The position numbers were made by a program, and so were the translations under genes. The notes under the pieces were generated by a model. The model ran no database searches. It was not told where the DNA came from and saw only the letters and a program-made list of their open reading frames with translations. Positions 8,325-16,586 of a stretch of DNA of 49,785 nucleotides are shown piece after piece; position 1 is the stretch's first letter, and each line of letters opens with the position of its first letter. The DNA is taken from positions 1 through 49,785 of the forward strand of contig JAYTOA010000086.1 of the NCBI GenBank assembly GCA_043748015.1, in the 5' to 3' direction. Origin of the DNA: JAIBBG01 sp043748015. GTDB taxonomy: Bacteria > Bacteroidota > Bacteroidia > Flavobacteriales_D > Sanyastnellaceae.

Positions 8325-11177
8325 TCAAGCTTCCACTTTCAAAGCAAAAAGATACTTTCCTGTATACGAATTTTCCACTGAAACAACGTCTTCAGGCTTT
8401 CCGGCGAATACAACCTGACCACCACCATCTCCGCCTTCCGGCCCCATATCAATCAACCAATCGGCGCAGCGTATCACATCCATGTTGTGCTCAATAGCGA
8501 TGATGCTGTGACCTTTATCAAGTAACGCATTGAATGAATCCATCAACTTCTTCACGTCATGAAAATGAAGTCCTGTTGTTGGCTCATCAAAAATGAAAAG
8601 CGTATGGTTATTGTTTGATCCTTTTGTAAGGAATGATGCTAGTTTTATTCGTTGTGCCTCTCCTCCACTTAGCGACGAAGAACTTTGCCCTAGTCCGATA
8701 TAGCCTAATCCAACTTGTTGAAGCGGTATTAATTTTTCGATGATATGTCTGTTTGTTGTCTTTTCTTTTTCCTGTGAGAAAAAATCCACGGCTTCATCAA
8801 CCGTCATGTCCAACACGTCGCTGATACTTTTTCCTTTGTAATTGACTTCTACGACTTCTTCCTTGAAACGCCTTCCCTTACAAGATTCGCAAACCAATTT
8901 TATGTCGGCCATGAATTGCATAGATATCGTTTGCAATCCTTCTCCTTCACAAGTGTCGCATCTGCCGCCTTCCACATTGAAACTGAAATGAGATGGTTTG
9001 TATCCGCGTTGTTTTGCCAATGTTTGTGACGAATACAAATTGCGAATCTCATCGTACGCTTTTATATAAGTAACCGGATTAGAACGCGAAGATTTTCCTA
9101 TTGGATTCTGATCTACAAATTCAACGGCGTTCAATGTGTGGAAGTCGCCTTCCAATGAATCATATTCGCCAATTATCTCAGTTGGAAATCCGCCAAGTTC
9201 TTTTTGTAAAGCCGGATACAAAATATTTTTAATCAGCGTAGATTTTCCGCTACCACTGACACCGCTCACCACCGTGAAGCAACGCAATGGAAACGCTACA
9301 TCGATATCTTTCAGTGAATGTTCACGCGCCCCACGAATAATCAATTTGTCTTTCCCCGGCTTGCGCTTGCTCTTGAAAGCAATTGATTTTTCTCCTCTCA
9401 AATATTCCGCTGTTAGGCTTGTTCCTGATTCCAATAACGCTTCGATCGGTCCACTGAAAACTACTTCGCCACCTTGCGTACCAGCTTCAGGACCCATGTC
9501 AATGAGCATGTCAGATGAGCGCATGATTTCTTCATCGTGCTCAACAACAATCACTGTATTGCCTTGATCGCGCAGTTCTTTGAGCACCTGAATGAGTAGC
9601 AATGTATCTCGCGTATGCAATCCAATACTAGGTTCATCAAGAATATACATGGAGCCAACGAGCGCACTGCCAAGACTTGTTGCAAGATTGATACGTTGTG
9701 ATTCTCCACCGCTGAGTGTATTAGAAAGTCGGTTCAACGTAAGGTATTCCAAACCGACATCACACAAATATTTTAGTCTGTTGCGAATTTCAGTAAGCAA
9801 TCGCTTCGCAACTTTTTCATCTAATGTATTCAATTGAATATTCCTAAAAAAGTGAAGACAATCACCTATTGAAATATTGACAAGTTCAGAAATGCTCTTC
9901 CCATCGATGCGAACAAAATTGGCGTCACCGCGCAACCGCGTGCCTTTGCACTCCGGACACTTCGTTTTTCCGCGATAGCGACTCAACATAACGCGGTATT
10001 GAATTTTGTAAGATTCACTTTCCAGAAACTTGAAAAATTTATCCAATCCACTGAAGTGCTCATTTCCACTCCATAATAAATCGCGCTGTGCAGATGTCAA
10101 TTCGCCAATTGGCTTATGAACAGGAAAATCAAATTTCTTCGCGTTGTAGACCAATTGATTTTTCCATTCACTCATCGTTTCTCCTCGCCAGCAGGCAACA
10201 CCGTCCTGATAAATGCTCAGCTTCTTGTTCGGCATTACCAGATTTTCATCGATACCAATAACGCTTCCAAATCCTTCACAGGTTTTGCACGCACCCACCG
10301 GATTGTTGAATGAAAACAAATTGACGCTGGGTTCTTCGAACGTCATTCCATCGGCTTCAAAGCGCGACGAGAAAATGTGATCCTTCTTTTTCTCTACTTC
10401 ATGAATGACACAAGTACCCAATCCTTCGAAGAATGCGCTTTCCACACTATCACCAATGCGCGAAATATTTTCTTCATCAGCATCTGCCGTCACTCGGTCT
10501 ACTATTATTGAAACTGAATCACTCGCTTTCAACTTGCTCATCGATTCTTCGATATTCACCATTTCGCCATTCAGCATGATGCGAGAAAATCCCTGTTGAA
10601 TGAGCACAGCCATTTTTTTCTTTATGTCTTTGTTCTTCTCAATAGGTGAAAGAATGAGGAATCTTGAATCCTCAGCATGCCCGGTGATGAATTTCACAAC
10701 ATCTTCCACCTTATCACGCTTCACTTCCTTGCCACTGATGGGAGAGTATGTTCGTCCAACACGCGCGAAAAGCAACTTCATATAATCGTAGATTTCTGTT
10801 GAAGTACCAACAGTCGATCTCGATGTTCGACTTGTCACCTTTTGTTCAATGGCCACAGCCGGACTGATTCCAATAATGGCATCCACATCCGGTTTGTCCA
10901 GTCGTCCAAGAAACTGACGTGCATAGCTGCTGAGACTCTCAACATATCTTCGTTGACCTTCGGCGAATAAAGTATCGAAAGCCAGGGATGATTTTCCTGA
11001 ACCACTCAAACCTGTTATCACAGTGAGTTTACCACGCGGAATCAGGACAGATATATTCTTTAGATTATGAACACGTGCGCCTTTGATGATGATGAATTTC
11101 TTCGGATCAGCAGTATTCAATGCCACGTCTTGCTTTTGAATGGTGATATTTTTTTTCTCTTTCGTTTTAGAAGCCAT
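8325..11177 (-). CDS. uvrA: Excinuclease ABC subunit A
   Basis: A 950-residue damage-recognition ATPase of nucleotide excision repair, which works as a dimer with UvrB. Visible features in order: Walker A TGLSGSGKSSLAFDT (about 55), zinc module with CKTCEGFG and CPECKGTRLRG, ABC signature LSGGESQRINLA, second Walker A SGVSGSGKSTLIKN (about 640), second zinc finger CDTCEGEG...CESCKGRRF, signature LSGGEAQRIKLA and Walker B FIFDEPTTGLHF. The length is normal for UvrA. ATG at 11177 is chosen because the frame only extends to a TTG at 11189. It is a stand-alone gene, divergent from the sigma gene at 11535. Bacteroidota often carry more than one UvrA paralogue; this one has the complete canonical architecture. 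Confidence 0.97.
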   Translation of the reverse strand: MASKTKEKKNITIQKQDVALNTADPKKFIIIKGARVHNLKNISVLIPRGKLTVITGLSGSGKSSLAFDTLFAEGQRRYVESLSSYARQFLGRLDKPDVDAIIGISPAVAIEQKVTSRTSRSTVGTSTEIYDYMKLLFARVGRTYSPISGKEVKRDKVEDVVKFITGHAEDSRFLILSPIEKNKDIKKKMAVLIQQGFSRIMLNGEMVNIEESMSKLKASDSVSIIVDRVTADADEENISRIGDSVESAFFEGLGTCVIHEVEKKKDHIFSSRFEADGMTFEEPSVNLFSFNNPVGACKTCEGFGSVIGIDENLVMPNKKLSIYQDGVACWRGETMSEWKNQLVYNAKKFDFPVHKPIGELTSAQRDLLWSGNEHFSGLDKFFKFLESESYKIQYRVMLSRYRGKTKCPECKGTRLRGDANFVRIDGKSISELVNISIGDCLHFFRNIQLNTLDEKVAKRLLTEIRNRLKYLCDVGLEYLTLNRLSNTLSGGESQRINLATSLGSALVGSMYILDEPSIGLHTRDTLLLIQVLKELRDQGNTVIVVEHDEEIMRSSDMLIDMGPEAGTQGGEVVFSGPIEALLESGTSLTAEYLRGEKSIAFKSKRKPGKDKLIIRGAREHSLKDIDVAFPLRCFTVVSGVSGSGKSTLIKNILYPALQKELGGFPTEIIGEYDSLEGDFHTLNAVEFVDQNPIGKSSRSNPVTYIKAYDEIRNLYSSQTLAKQRGYKPSHFSFNVEGGRCDTCEGEGLQTISMQFMADIKLVCESCKGRRFKEEVVEVNYKGKSISDVLDMTVDEAVDFFSQEKEKTTNRHIIEKLIPLQQVGLGYIGLGQSSSSLSGGEAQRIKLASFLTKGSNNNHTLFIFDEPTTGLHFHDVKKLMDSFNALLDKGHSIIAIEHNMDVIRCADWLIDMGPEGGDGGGQVVFAGKPEDVVSVENSYTGKYLFALKVEA

Positions 11178-11348
11178 AGAAGACGCCAAAGTTGGCCATT
11201 AAAAACTATAGTAGTGCGCATGTTCAAAATTATTTCGTCATTTACAAATTCATTCCATCATTGCCGTTTCACACAAACCAGTTCAATATTCTGCCTTTTC
11301 TGCTGAAAGGCGAACAATTGAGAAAATCTCGAAATGCGAAAAAAAAAG

Positions 11349-11377
11349 TTGTTCAAAAGGAAACTTGTCTATATTTG
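11349..11377 (+). promoter_or_regulatory. Promoter of the 11535 sigma gene
   Basis: TTG at 11349-11351 and TATATTTG at 11370-11377 (a perfect TAnnTTTG) are separated by 18 bp. This leaves a leader of about 150 nt before the ATG, long for the region. The rest of the 357-bp space between uvrA and the sigma gene is A-rich with no other clear motif. Confidence 0.5.
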
Positions 11378-11522
11378 ATAATCGGAAAAGAAAATTTTTG
11401 CTCCGACACAATAATTCAAAAGTGCGCCGTTTTAACGGTTCACCACAACAACCAACATACACGCGATCTATAAGAAAAAATTCTACTCTTTGTTCTAAGT
11501 AATCATTGTCAGAACCTAAAAA

Positions 11523-11530
11523 AGAGGAGG
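11523..11530 (+). promoter_or_regulatory. Unusually strong Shine-Dalgarno (AGAGGAGG)
   Basis: AGAGGAGG ends 4 nt before the ATG at 11535. Bacteroidota genes rarely use Shine-Dalgarno pairing because bS21/bS18/bS6 occlude the 16S 3' tail in this phylum; genes keeping a strong one are exceptional. It fixes the start at 11535 rather than the in-frame ATG at 11550. Confidence 0.7.
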
Positions 11531-11534
11531 AATT

Positions 11535-12122
11535 ATGCGTGTACAAGTCATGACTGACCGTCAATTGGTTGAAATTTACCACAACGGAAAAGAAGAGGGA
11601 TTCGAAGAATTGCTAAAGCGTTACAAGAGTCGCGTTTTTGGAAAAATCATGATGTACGTAAAAGATCGTGCAGTCGCTGAGGATATTTTCCAGGACACTT
11701 TTGTAAGGGCCATCCATGCCCTGAAGGAAGGAAATTACAACGAGGAGGGAAAATTCAGCGCATGGGTTATGCGTATTGCCCACAATCTCTGTATCGACTA
11801 TTTCCGAGGAAAAAAGAAAATGCCTATGACGCGTGAGCGTGATGAATACAATCCATTTGACTTTATCAGTAACAACGACAAGAATTCTGAGGAATCGGTG
11901 GTGAATTCAGAAGTGTTAGGAGACGTGAAGAAATTGCTTAGCCAATTGCCTCAGGAGCAGAAGGAAATTGTGATGATGAGGTTGTATTATGATATGAGTT
12001 TCAAGGAAATATCCGAGCAACTCGATATCAGCATCAACACTGCGTTGGGCCGCATGCGATATGCTCTTATCAACCTTAGAAAATTGATTGAGAAGAATAA
12101 AATCGAGATGACGATGTCGTGA
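11535..12122 (+). CDS. RNA polymerase sigma factor, ECF/RpoE-like
   Basis: A 195-residue sigma factor with both domains intact. Region 2 reads DRAVAEDIFQDTFVRAIHAL followed by FSAWVMRIAHNLCIDYFRGK. Region 4 reads LPQEQKEIVMMRLYYDMSFK followed by EISEQLDISINTALGRMRYA, a clear helix-turn-helix for -35 binding. No anti-sigma gene follows; a strong intrinsic terminator comes 22 bp after the stop, so it is monocistronic. It resembles the sigma factors widely conserved and often highly expressed in Bacteroidota rather than the fecI-type that pair with TonB receptors. A long leader and a strong Shine-Dalgarno suggest post-transcriptional control. Confidence 0.93.
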   Translation: MRVQVMTDRQLVEIYHNGKEEGFEELLKRYKSRVFGKIMMYVKDRAVAEDIFQDTFVRAIHALKEGNYNEEGKFSAWVMRIAHNLCIDYFRGKKKMPMTRERDEYNPFDFISNNDKNSEESVVNSEVLGDVKKLLSQLPQEQKEIVMMRLYYDMSFKEISEQLDISINTALGRMRYALINLRKLIEKNKIEMTMS

Positions 12123-12143
12123 AATTCATTGAAAATTGAAAAG

Positions 12144-12172
12144 GGGCTGTTCTGATTGGGCAGCCCTTTTTT
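12144..12172 (+). terminator. Intrinsic terminator of the sigma gene
   Basis: GGGCTG at 12144-12149 pairs with CAGCCC at 12161-12166. Inner U-G and C-G pairs extend the stem to 9 bp around the loop TGATT, and a run of six T follows. Confidence 0.85.
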
Positions 12173-12378
12173 GGTTATTGGGTTATTGGGTTATTGCGCC
12201 GGCGATGATATGCTAAAAATTACCTCATTCCGCTCGTATTAATAATAACCAAGACTACAATCAATTTGGACAACGGCAAATAAGTAAATGGGTATTGTGT
12301 TTTGTGAGAATGGAATGCAGTAATCGCCACATAGCGCCATTCACACAATCACTTAATAACCGAATAACCAATAACCAA
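12171..12378. repeat. Inverted pair of GGTTATTG octamer tracts
   Basis: The left tract at 12171-12195 is TTGGTTATTGGGTTATTG plus a further unit. The right tract at 12355-12378 is its reverse complement with one indel and one mismatch (AATAACCGAATAACCAATAA...). Together they bracket about 160 bp and account for most of the 302-bp gene-free stretch 12123-12424. I see no ORF or promoter inside. Confidence 0.65.
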
Positions 12379-12424
12379 ATGCATCAAATGACCGCTTGTC
12401 ATTTCGAATCGCATTCCTTTTTTT

Positions 12425-12685
12425 ATGCCCCATCACAATAATTCAATCACTCCTATGTTATCGGAAAGTAACAACAAACAACTGCCGATGACAGATTTTA
12501 CACTCAACGATTTACTGGTATTTACACAAAATGAAGAAGTGATGGTGAAGGAAATTCTACCCGAATTGGGTTTATCCTCGACTGAACCATGCGAGCGCTC
12601 TGTGAAAAACCTCCTTGCTTATAGCAAAGCATTGAGCATCCGTAAGAGCAGCAAGCTGAATAAATTCAGTCTAGTATTGAACTAG
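12425..12685 (+). CDS. Small conserved Bacteroidota protein, unknown function
   Basis: An 86-residue soluble protein. There is no signal peptide, membrane segment or cysteine cluster (a single Cys in EPCERS). The C-terminal stretch SVKNLLAYSKALSIRKS followed by an ending LVLN resembles a tail I associate with small uncharacterised Bacteroidota proteins, so it is likely real despite its size. Possible starts are ATG 12425, 12455 and 12488; the first is listed. It is followed within 25 bp by a perfect terminator, which supports independent transcription. Function unknown; proximity to the sigma gene may be incidental. Confidence 0.65.
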   Translation: MPHHNNSITPMLSESNNKQLPMTDFTLNDLLVFTQNEEVMVKEILPELGLSSTEPCERSVKNLLAYSKALSIRKSSKLNKFSLVLN

Positions 12686-12706
12686 CATTTTCATCAAAAA
12701 TGCATT

Positions 12707-12740
12707 GGAGGCTGTCCCGAATGGATGGCCTCTTTTTTTT
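12707..12740 (+). terminator. Intrinsic terminator after the small protein
   Basis: GAGGCTGTCC at 12708-12717 pairs over 10 positions (with two G-U pairs) with GGATGGCCTC at 12723-12732 around the loop CGAAT, followed by eight T. It closely resembles the terminator at 12144, and in both cases a GGTATTGGG or GGTTATTGGG tract follows immediately. Confidence 0.87.
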
Positions 12741-12911
12741 GGTTGGTATTGGGTATTGCGACCGAGAAAAGCAGATTGGAACATGAAGTAGACGTGCTGA
12801 ATGATTTACTAATAAGAAGAGCGCATTTGTAATTGGCAATATGGACTGTACTCTCCCAATACCATGACATTGAAAAGCATTCTCTACTTTTATCCCATAA
12901 CAACTTAAACA

Positions 12912-13586
12912 ATGGGAAAAACAATTCTACCCTTATTGATCATTCTTTCCTCGCTAAGTGCCTTTGCGCAAAGACCGAAGGAAATACAATTGCGCGCCGG
13001 ATATGGATTAGCTGCCTACAAGTCCGACATCAATTTCAGCTATGATCTGGGAGGCACCAAAATCGCTTTCGACACAACAGATGGCGCAGCTACGGCGCAC
13101 GTTCCCATTGAGATTCGTTATGATGTGACAGAAATGTTCAATGCCGGTATCGATTTGAAATTTGGCAAATACCTTTATGCACCGGACGACCAGGAAGCTG
13201 GGAAAACAAATAAGTTCACCATTATTGGTATTGGTGGTGAATTCAATGTCTATAATACGGATGATGCGCGTGTATTTCTTGGTGCAGGCTTCAATAGCGG
13301 AAAACTGGAAATCTCTGAGCGCAAAGCTTCTCTGTTGAGCGCATATACAGAAACATCTGAATGGCAAGGCTCGGGTTTTAAGTTAAGCCTTGGCGTATTG
13401 TACTTTTTCGGCAAAAGCCCGGTTGGACTCAACCTGAATTTCAACTACGACCAACACAATTTTGATCTTAAATCATTCAAAAGGGATGGTACTTCTCAAG
13501 ACCTTACCAACTTCTCGGGGACGCTAAAAGTCGGTGGCCCGGAAATCAATTTGGGTATTGTCATTCGTTTGAAGAAGACAACCTAG
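12912..13586 (+). CDS. Outer-membrane beta-barrel protein
   Basis: A 224-residue protein with a signal peptide (residues 1-20, ending LSAFAQ) and about eight alternating amphipathic strands typical of small OmpA/OmpW-like barrels: IQLRAGYGLAAY, HVPIEIRYDVTEMFNAGIDL, FTIIGIGGEFNVY, ARVFLGAGFNSG, FKLSLGVLYFF, VGLNLNFNYDQ and PEINLGIVIRLKK. The last strand ends near the C-terminus, as barrel proteins do. No plug or OmpA domain is present, so it is likely a small structural or porin-like barrel. There is no operon partner. Function beyond membrane location cannot be assigned from sequence. Confidence 0.8.
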   Translation: MGKTILPLLIILSSLSAFAQRPKEIQLRAGYGLAAYKSDINFSYDLGGTKIAFDTTDGAATAHVPIEIRYDVTEMFNAGIDLKFGKYLYAPDDQEAGKTNKFTIIGIGGEFNVYNTDDARVFLGAGFNSGKLEISERKASLLSAYTETSEWQGSGFKLSLGVLYFFGKSPVGLNLNFNYDQHNFDLKSFKRDGTSQDLTNFSGTLKVGGPEINLGIVIRLKKTT

Positions 13587-13629
13587 TCGATTTTTCTTAT
13601 CGGAATGGAATAGAATTTCAATCAAAATA

Positions 13630-14712
13630 TTACTTCAAACCAATGAAGTAAACTGATTGATGTTCAGGTAGTAATCCATGATGGAAAATTTTAATCAAGT
13701 CTTTGAGCATGACGTCAGGTTCCATCACTGCGTCACCGTGATAATCGCATTGTTGAGTGTTGCAATAAAAAAGGTTTCCGTCGGAATATGATTTTAAATG
13801 TGTTAGTCGCTCATCCTTACCGACAAAATTTTGACTGGTAACCTCGCTTTCCGCCATCATGATTTTTCCCCAGAAATCTGTGTTGTAAACTGAAAAAAGC
13901 AATTGCTCGAAAGGAACTATCAGATTGCCATCAGTAATCGAATCAGCAAAAACGTATTGGGCTCCGGCATCTTTTAGCAGAGTTGCAGCGAAACTATTTC
14001 CGGAAGGCGCGAACCAATTTCCATTGTCATAAGAGCCGGTGAAGACCGTTGGCTTGGGCACATTCGATTTTTTTACAAGCTGCATGGCCGACTCATATCT
14101 CATTTTTACTGTATCGAAAATGCTATCCGCCATTTGCTCTTCACCCAATAGTGCCCCGAAAAGTTTGATCCACTCTGCCCTTCCCAACGGACTTGTTTCC
14201 AGGTATTCTGAAACCTGAACGCATCCTATACCTTTTGAAAGAAATTTCCGATAATCTGTTCCCCCGAATGGATAAACAAAGAACAATTCGGGATCTATCG
14301 ATAACACTTTTTCGTCGTCTATGTCATGTGCTACGGATAAATTGATGATCTCTCCTTTGGCAATTTTCGCCGCTGTGTTTTTGTTTTTGACCAAGTCTGC
14401 AAAGCCGGTGCCTTTCAATTTCTCTACTCCATTCAGCTGATCGATGAAAGCAATATGCGTAGTCGACAAACACGCGAGTCGATTAACGGCCGGCCTTTTC
14501 CAGTTGATTACCTGCAATGTATCACCGGCTTTTTGTAGATTGAAGAGAAGAATTCGGTAAGAACTATCGCTCATGGTCAGTATCTCAAAACCCTTGGCAT
14601 ACAAAGGCTTCATAGAATCAATAACGGTGAGTCCTGATCTGTTTTCAAATGAATTCGTGCCGCACCCGACAATCACGACAACGATCCAAAACGCATAAAA
14701 TATCCTTTGCAT
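13630..14712 (-). CDS. ABC transporter substrate-binding lipoprotein (metal chelate/B12 type)
   Basis: A 360-residue lipoprotein: the N-terminus FWIVVVIVGCG is a lipobox placing the acylated Cys near residue 17. The body matches class III periplasmic binding proteins of the FecB/BtuF kind: PAVNRLACLSTTHIAFIDQL early, IDPELFFVYPFGG in the middle, and PTVFTGSYDNGNWFAPSGNS followed by TLLKDAGAQYVFAD in the second lobe. Such proteins deliver siderophores, haem or cobalamin to an inner-membrane ABC importer. No permease or ATPase gene is adjacent, so the ligand is unknown. ATG 14712 is preferred to ATG 14742 because it puts the hydrophobic core directly after a short charged N-region. Confidence 0.85.
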   Translation of the reverse strand: MQRIFYAFWIVVVIVGCGTNSFENRSGLTVIDSMKPLYAKGFEILTMSDSSYRILLFNLQKAGDTLQVINWKRPAVNRLACLSTTHIAFIDQLNGVEKLKGTGFADLVKNKNTAAKIAKGEIINLSVAHDIDDEKVLSIDPELFFVYPFGGTDYRKFLSKGIGCVQVSEYLETSPLGRAEWIKLFGALLGEEQMADSIFDTVKMRYESAMQLVKKSNVPKPTVFTGSYDNGNWFAPSGNSFAATLLKDAGAQYVFADSITDGNLIVPFEQLLFSVYNTDFWGKIMMAESEVTSQNFVGKDERLTHLKSYSDGNLFYCNTQQCDYHGDAVMEPDVMLKDLIKIFHHGLLPEHQSVYFIGLK

Positions 14713-14797
14713 ATCGGCGAAAGTACCAACACGTTTCGCCATGTTGATTGATTAAATTCGCGCAAAACTTTTTCGTCCCAACTAATTTTCACGAAGT

Positions 14798-15781
14798 ATG
14801 AAGCGTATTCTCATCACCGGAGCTGCCGGATTTCTTGGCTCGCATCTATGCGACAGGTTTATCCGAGAAGGCTACCACGTGATTGGCATGGACAATCTCA
14901 TCACCGGTGATCTAAGAAATATTGAGCACTTGTTTCCTCTTGAGCATTTTGAATTTTATCATCAGGACGTTTCCCGATTCATTCATGTTCCGGGAAAGCT
15001 CGATTACATATTGCATTTTGCATCACCGGCAAGTCCAATTGATTATCTCAAGATTCCCATCCAGACTTTGAAAGTAGGTTCACTTGGAATTCACAATTGT
15101 TTGGGACTTGCGCGCGAGAAAAATGCGCGTGTACTTATCGCAAGCACGAGTGAAGTTTATGGAGATCCAACAGTTCATCCACAAAAAGAAACCTATTGGG
15201 GAAACGTGAATCCTGTTGGACCACGCGGTGTATATGATGAAGCCAAGCGCTTTCAGGAAGCGATGACAATGGCCTATCATACACATCATGGATTGGAAAC
15301 GCGTATCGTGCGCATATTCAATACTTACGGTCCACGCATGCGACTGAATGACGGGCGTGTGTTGCCAGCCTTCATTGGTCAGGCATTGCGTGGTGAAGAC
15401 CTTACCATTTTTGGTGATGGATCGCAGACAAGATCATTCTGCTATGTCGATGATTTAGTAGAGGGAATTTATCGCCTGCTTCAAAGTGATTACGCTAGCC
15501 CGGTAAACATTGGCAATCCTGATGAAATTTCCATCAGCGACTTTGCCGAAGAAATTATCAAACTCACCGGCACGACTCAAAAGGTCATTTACAAAGACTT
15601 GCCGGTAGATGATCCAAAGCAGCGCCAGCCGGATATTACTATAGCCAGAGAATTACTCGGATGGGAACCAAAAGTGCATCGCAGTGAAGGTTTGAAAATT
15701 ACTTACGATTACTTCAGAGCACTTTCTACGGATGAATTAAACAAAGTAGAGCACAAAGATTTTGCGAAATATCATCGTTAA
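14798..15781 (+). CDS. UDP-glucuronate decarboxylase (UDP-xylose synthase), SDR family
   Basis: A 327-residue extended SDR enzyme that converts UDP-glucuronate to UDP-xylose for cell-surface polysaccharides. The NAD-binding motif GAAGFLGSH lies at residues 8-16. HFASPASPIDYLKIP (73-87) is highly characteristic of UXS. The catalytic triad region is STSEVYG (116-122) and YDEAK (Y146, K150). RIFNTYGPRMRLNDGRV further on is also typical of UXS/RmlB-like SDRs. It begins 85 bp from the divergent lipoprotein gene and is followed 32 bp later by a WbpD-like acetyltransferase, so it starts a nucleotide-sugar operon. Confidence 0.9.
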   Translation: MKRILITGAAGFLGSHLCDRFIREGYHVIGMDNLITGDLRNIEHLFPLEHFEFYHQDVSRFIHVPGKLDYILHFASPASPIDYLKIPIQTLKVGSLGIHNCLGLAREKNARVLIASTSEVYGDPTVHPQKETYWGNVNPVGPRGVYDEAKRFQEAMTMAYHTHHGLETRIVRIFNTYGPRMRLNDGRVLPAFIGQALRGEDLTIFGDGSQTRSFCYVDDLVEGIYRLLQSDYASPVNIGNPDEISISDFAEEIIKLTGTTQKVIYKDLPVDDPKQRQPDITIARELLGWEPKVHRSEGLKITYDYFRALSTDELNKVEHKDFAKYHR

Positions 15782-15813
15782 ACCGACATTGATGTTTCAA
15801 TACTCCTATTAGA

Positions 15814-16392
15814 ATGGCGAATTACAAAGCACATGAATCAGCAGTAATAGACGATGGTTGTCGCATCGGCACCGGAACCCGTATCTGGCATTTTAGTCAT
15901 CTTATGACCGGTTGCGTTGTGGGTCTGAATTGCAACATCGGACAGAATGTGGTGATTGCACCCGATGTGGTTCTTGGTAATAATGTCAAAGTGCAGAACA
16001 ATGTTTCCATCTATACCGGAGTGACCTGCGAAGACGATGTTTTTCTGGGTCCGGCATGTGTTTTCACCAATGTGATCAATCCGCGCAGTGCCTTTGTAAG
16101 GAAGGATGAATTCAGAAAAACGATTATCCGAAAAGGTGCAACAATTGGTGCCAATGCAACCATTATTTGTGGGTATGAAATAGGTGAATACGCATTCATT
16201 GGTGCCGGTGCCGTAGTTACCACAAAAGTTCCGGCATACGGATTATTGGTAGGAAATCCGGCACGACAAATAGGATGGGTTTCAAAGGCAGGTCATAAAC
16301 TTGTGTTTGATGAAAAAGGCAATGCGAAATGTCCGGAAACCGGTGAGAGGTATGAATTGAATGATGGGCTGGTTGCCGTTTTGGAAGCGTGA
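15814..16392 (+). CDS. WbpD-like N-acetyltransferase, left-handed beta-helix
   Basis: A 192-residue acetyltransferase of the hexapeptide-repeat family. Repeats run from about residue 10 to 150 (IGTGTRIWHFSHL, CNIGQNVVIAPDVVLGNN, CEDDVFLGPACVFTNVINPR, GATIGANATIICGYEIGEYA) and end in PAYGLLVGNPARQIGWV, the usual cap. The combination RIWHFSHL and FTNVINPR matches WbpD/WlbB enzymes, which acetylate the 3-amino group of UDP-2-acetamido-3-amino-2,3-dideoxy-glucuronate using acetyl-CoA. The UDP-HexNAc dehydrogenase at 16587 would make the precursor acid. The matching oxidoreductase and aminotransferase (WbpB/WbpE) are not in this window. Confidence 0.85.
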   Translation: MANYKAHESAVIDDGCRIGTGTRIWHFSHLMTGCVVGLNCNIGQNVVIAPDVVLGNNVKVQNNVSIYTGVTCEDDVFLGPACVFTNVINPRSAFVRKDEFRKTIIRKGATIGANATIICGYEIGEYAFIGAGAVVTTKVPAYGLLVGNPARQIGWVSKAGHKLVFDEKGNAKCPETGERYELNDGLVAVLEA

Positions 16393-16405
16393 TCGACGCT
16401 GCCCA

Positions 16406-16427
16406 GAGACGCGATTTATCGCGTCTC
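16406..16427. repeat. 22-nt perfect-arm palindrome, copy 1
   Basis: Ten-base arms GAGACGCGAT and ATCGCGTCTC around TT. It starts 14 bp after the stop of the acetyltransferase gene. As RNA it would form a 10-bp stem but has no T-run. Confidence 0.8.
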
Positions 16428-16487
16428 CTCACAGTACCAATAGTGTCTTCAAAAATGACGATTTGATGGAGACACGATTGATAGATG

Positions 16488-16509
16488 GAGACGCGATAAA
16501 TCGCGTCTC
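16488..16509. repeat. 22-nt perfect-arm palindrome, copy 2 (inverted)
   Basis: The same ten-base arms around AA, making it the exact reverse complement of the copy at 16406-16427. A half-copy (GATGGAGACACGATT) precedes it at about 16466-16479. Together the units fill the 194-bp gap before the dehydrogenase. Confidence 0.8.
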
Positions 16510-16586
16510 TAAAATCAACAAATATGTTTTAGGTTTGAACCCTCGAAAAATAACATCCGGGCAATCATCGGAACAGGTAAAGAATT

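Noticed and set aside
13630..14797. Cobalamin riboswitch upstream of the substrate-binding lipoprotein
   Set aside because: The divergent gap is only 85 bp and contains no B12-box-like sequence.
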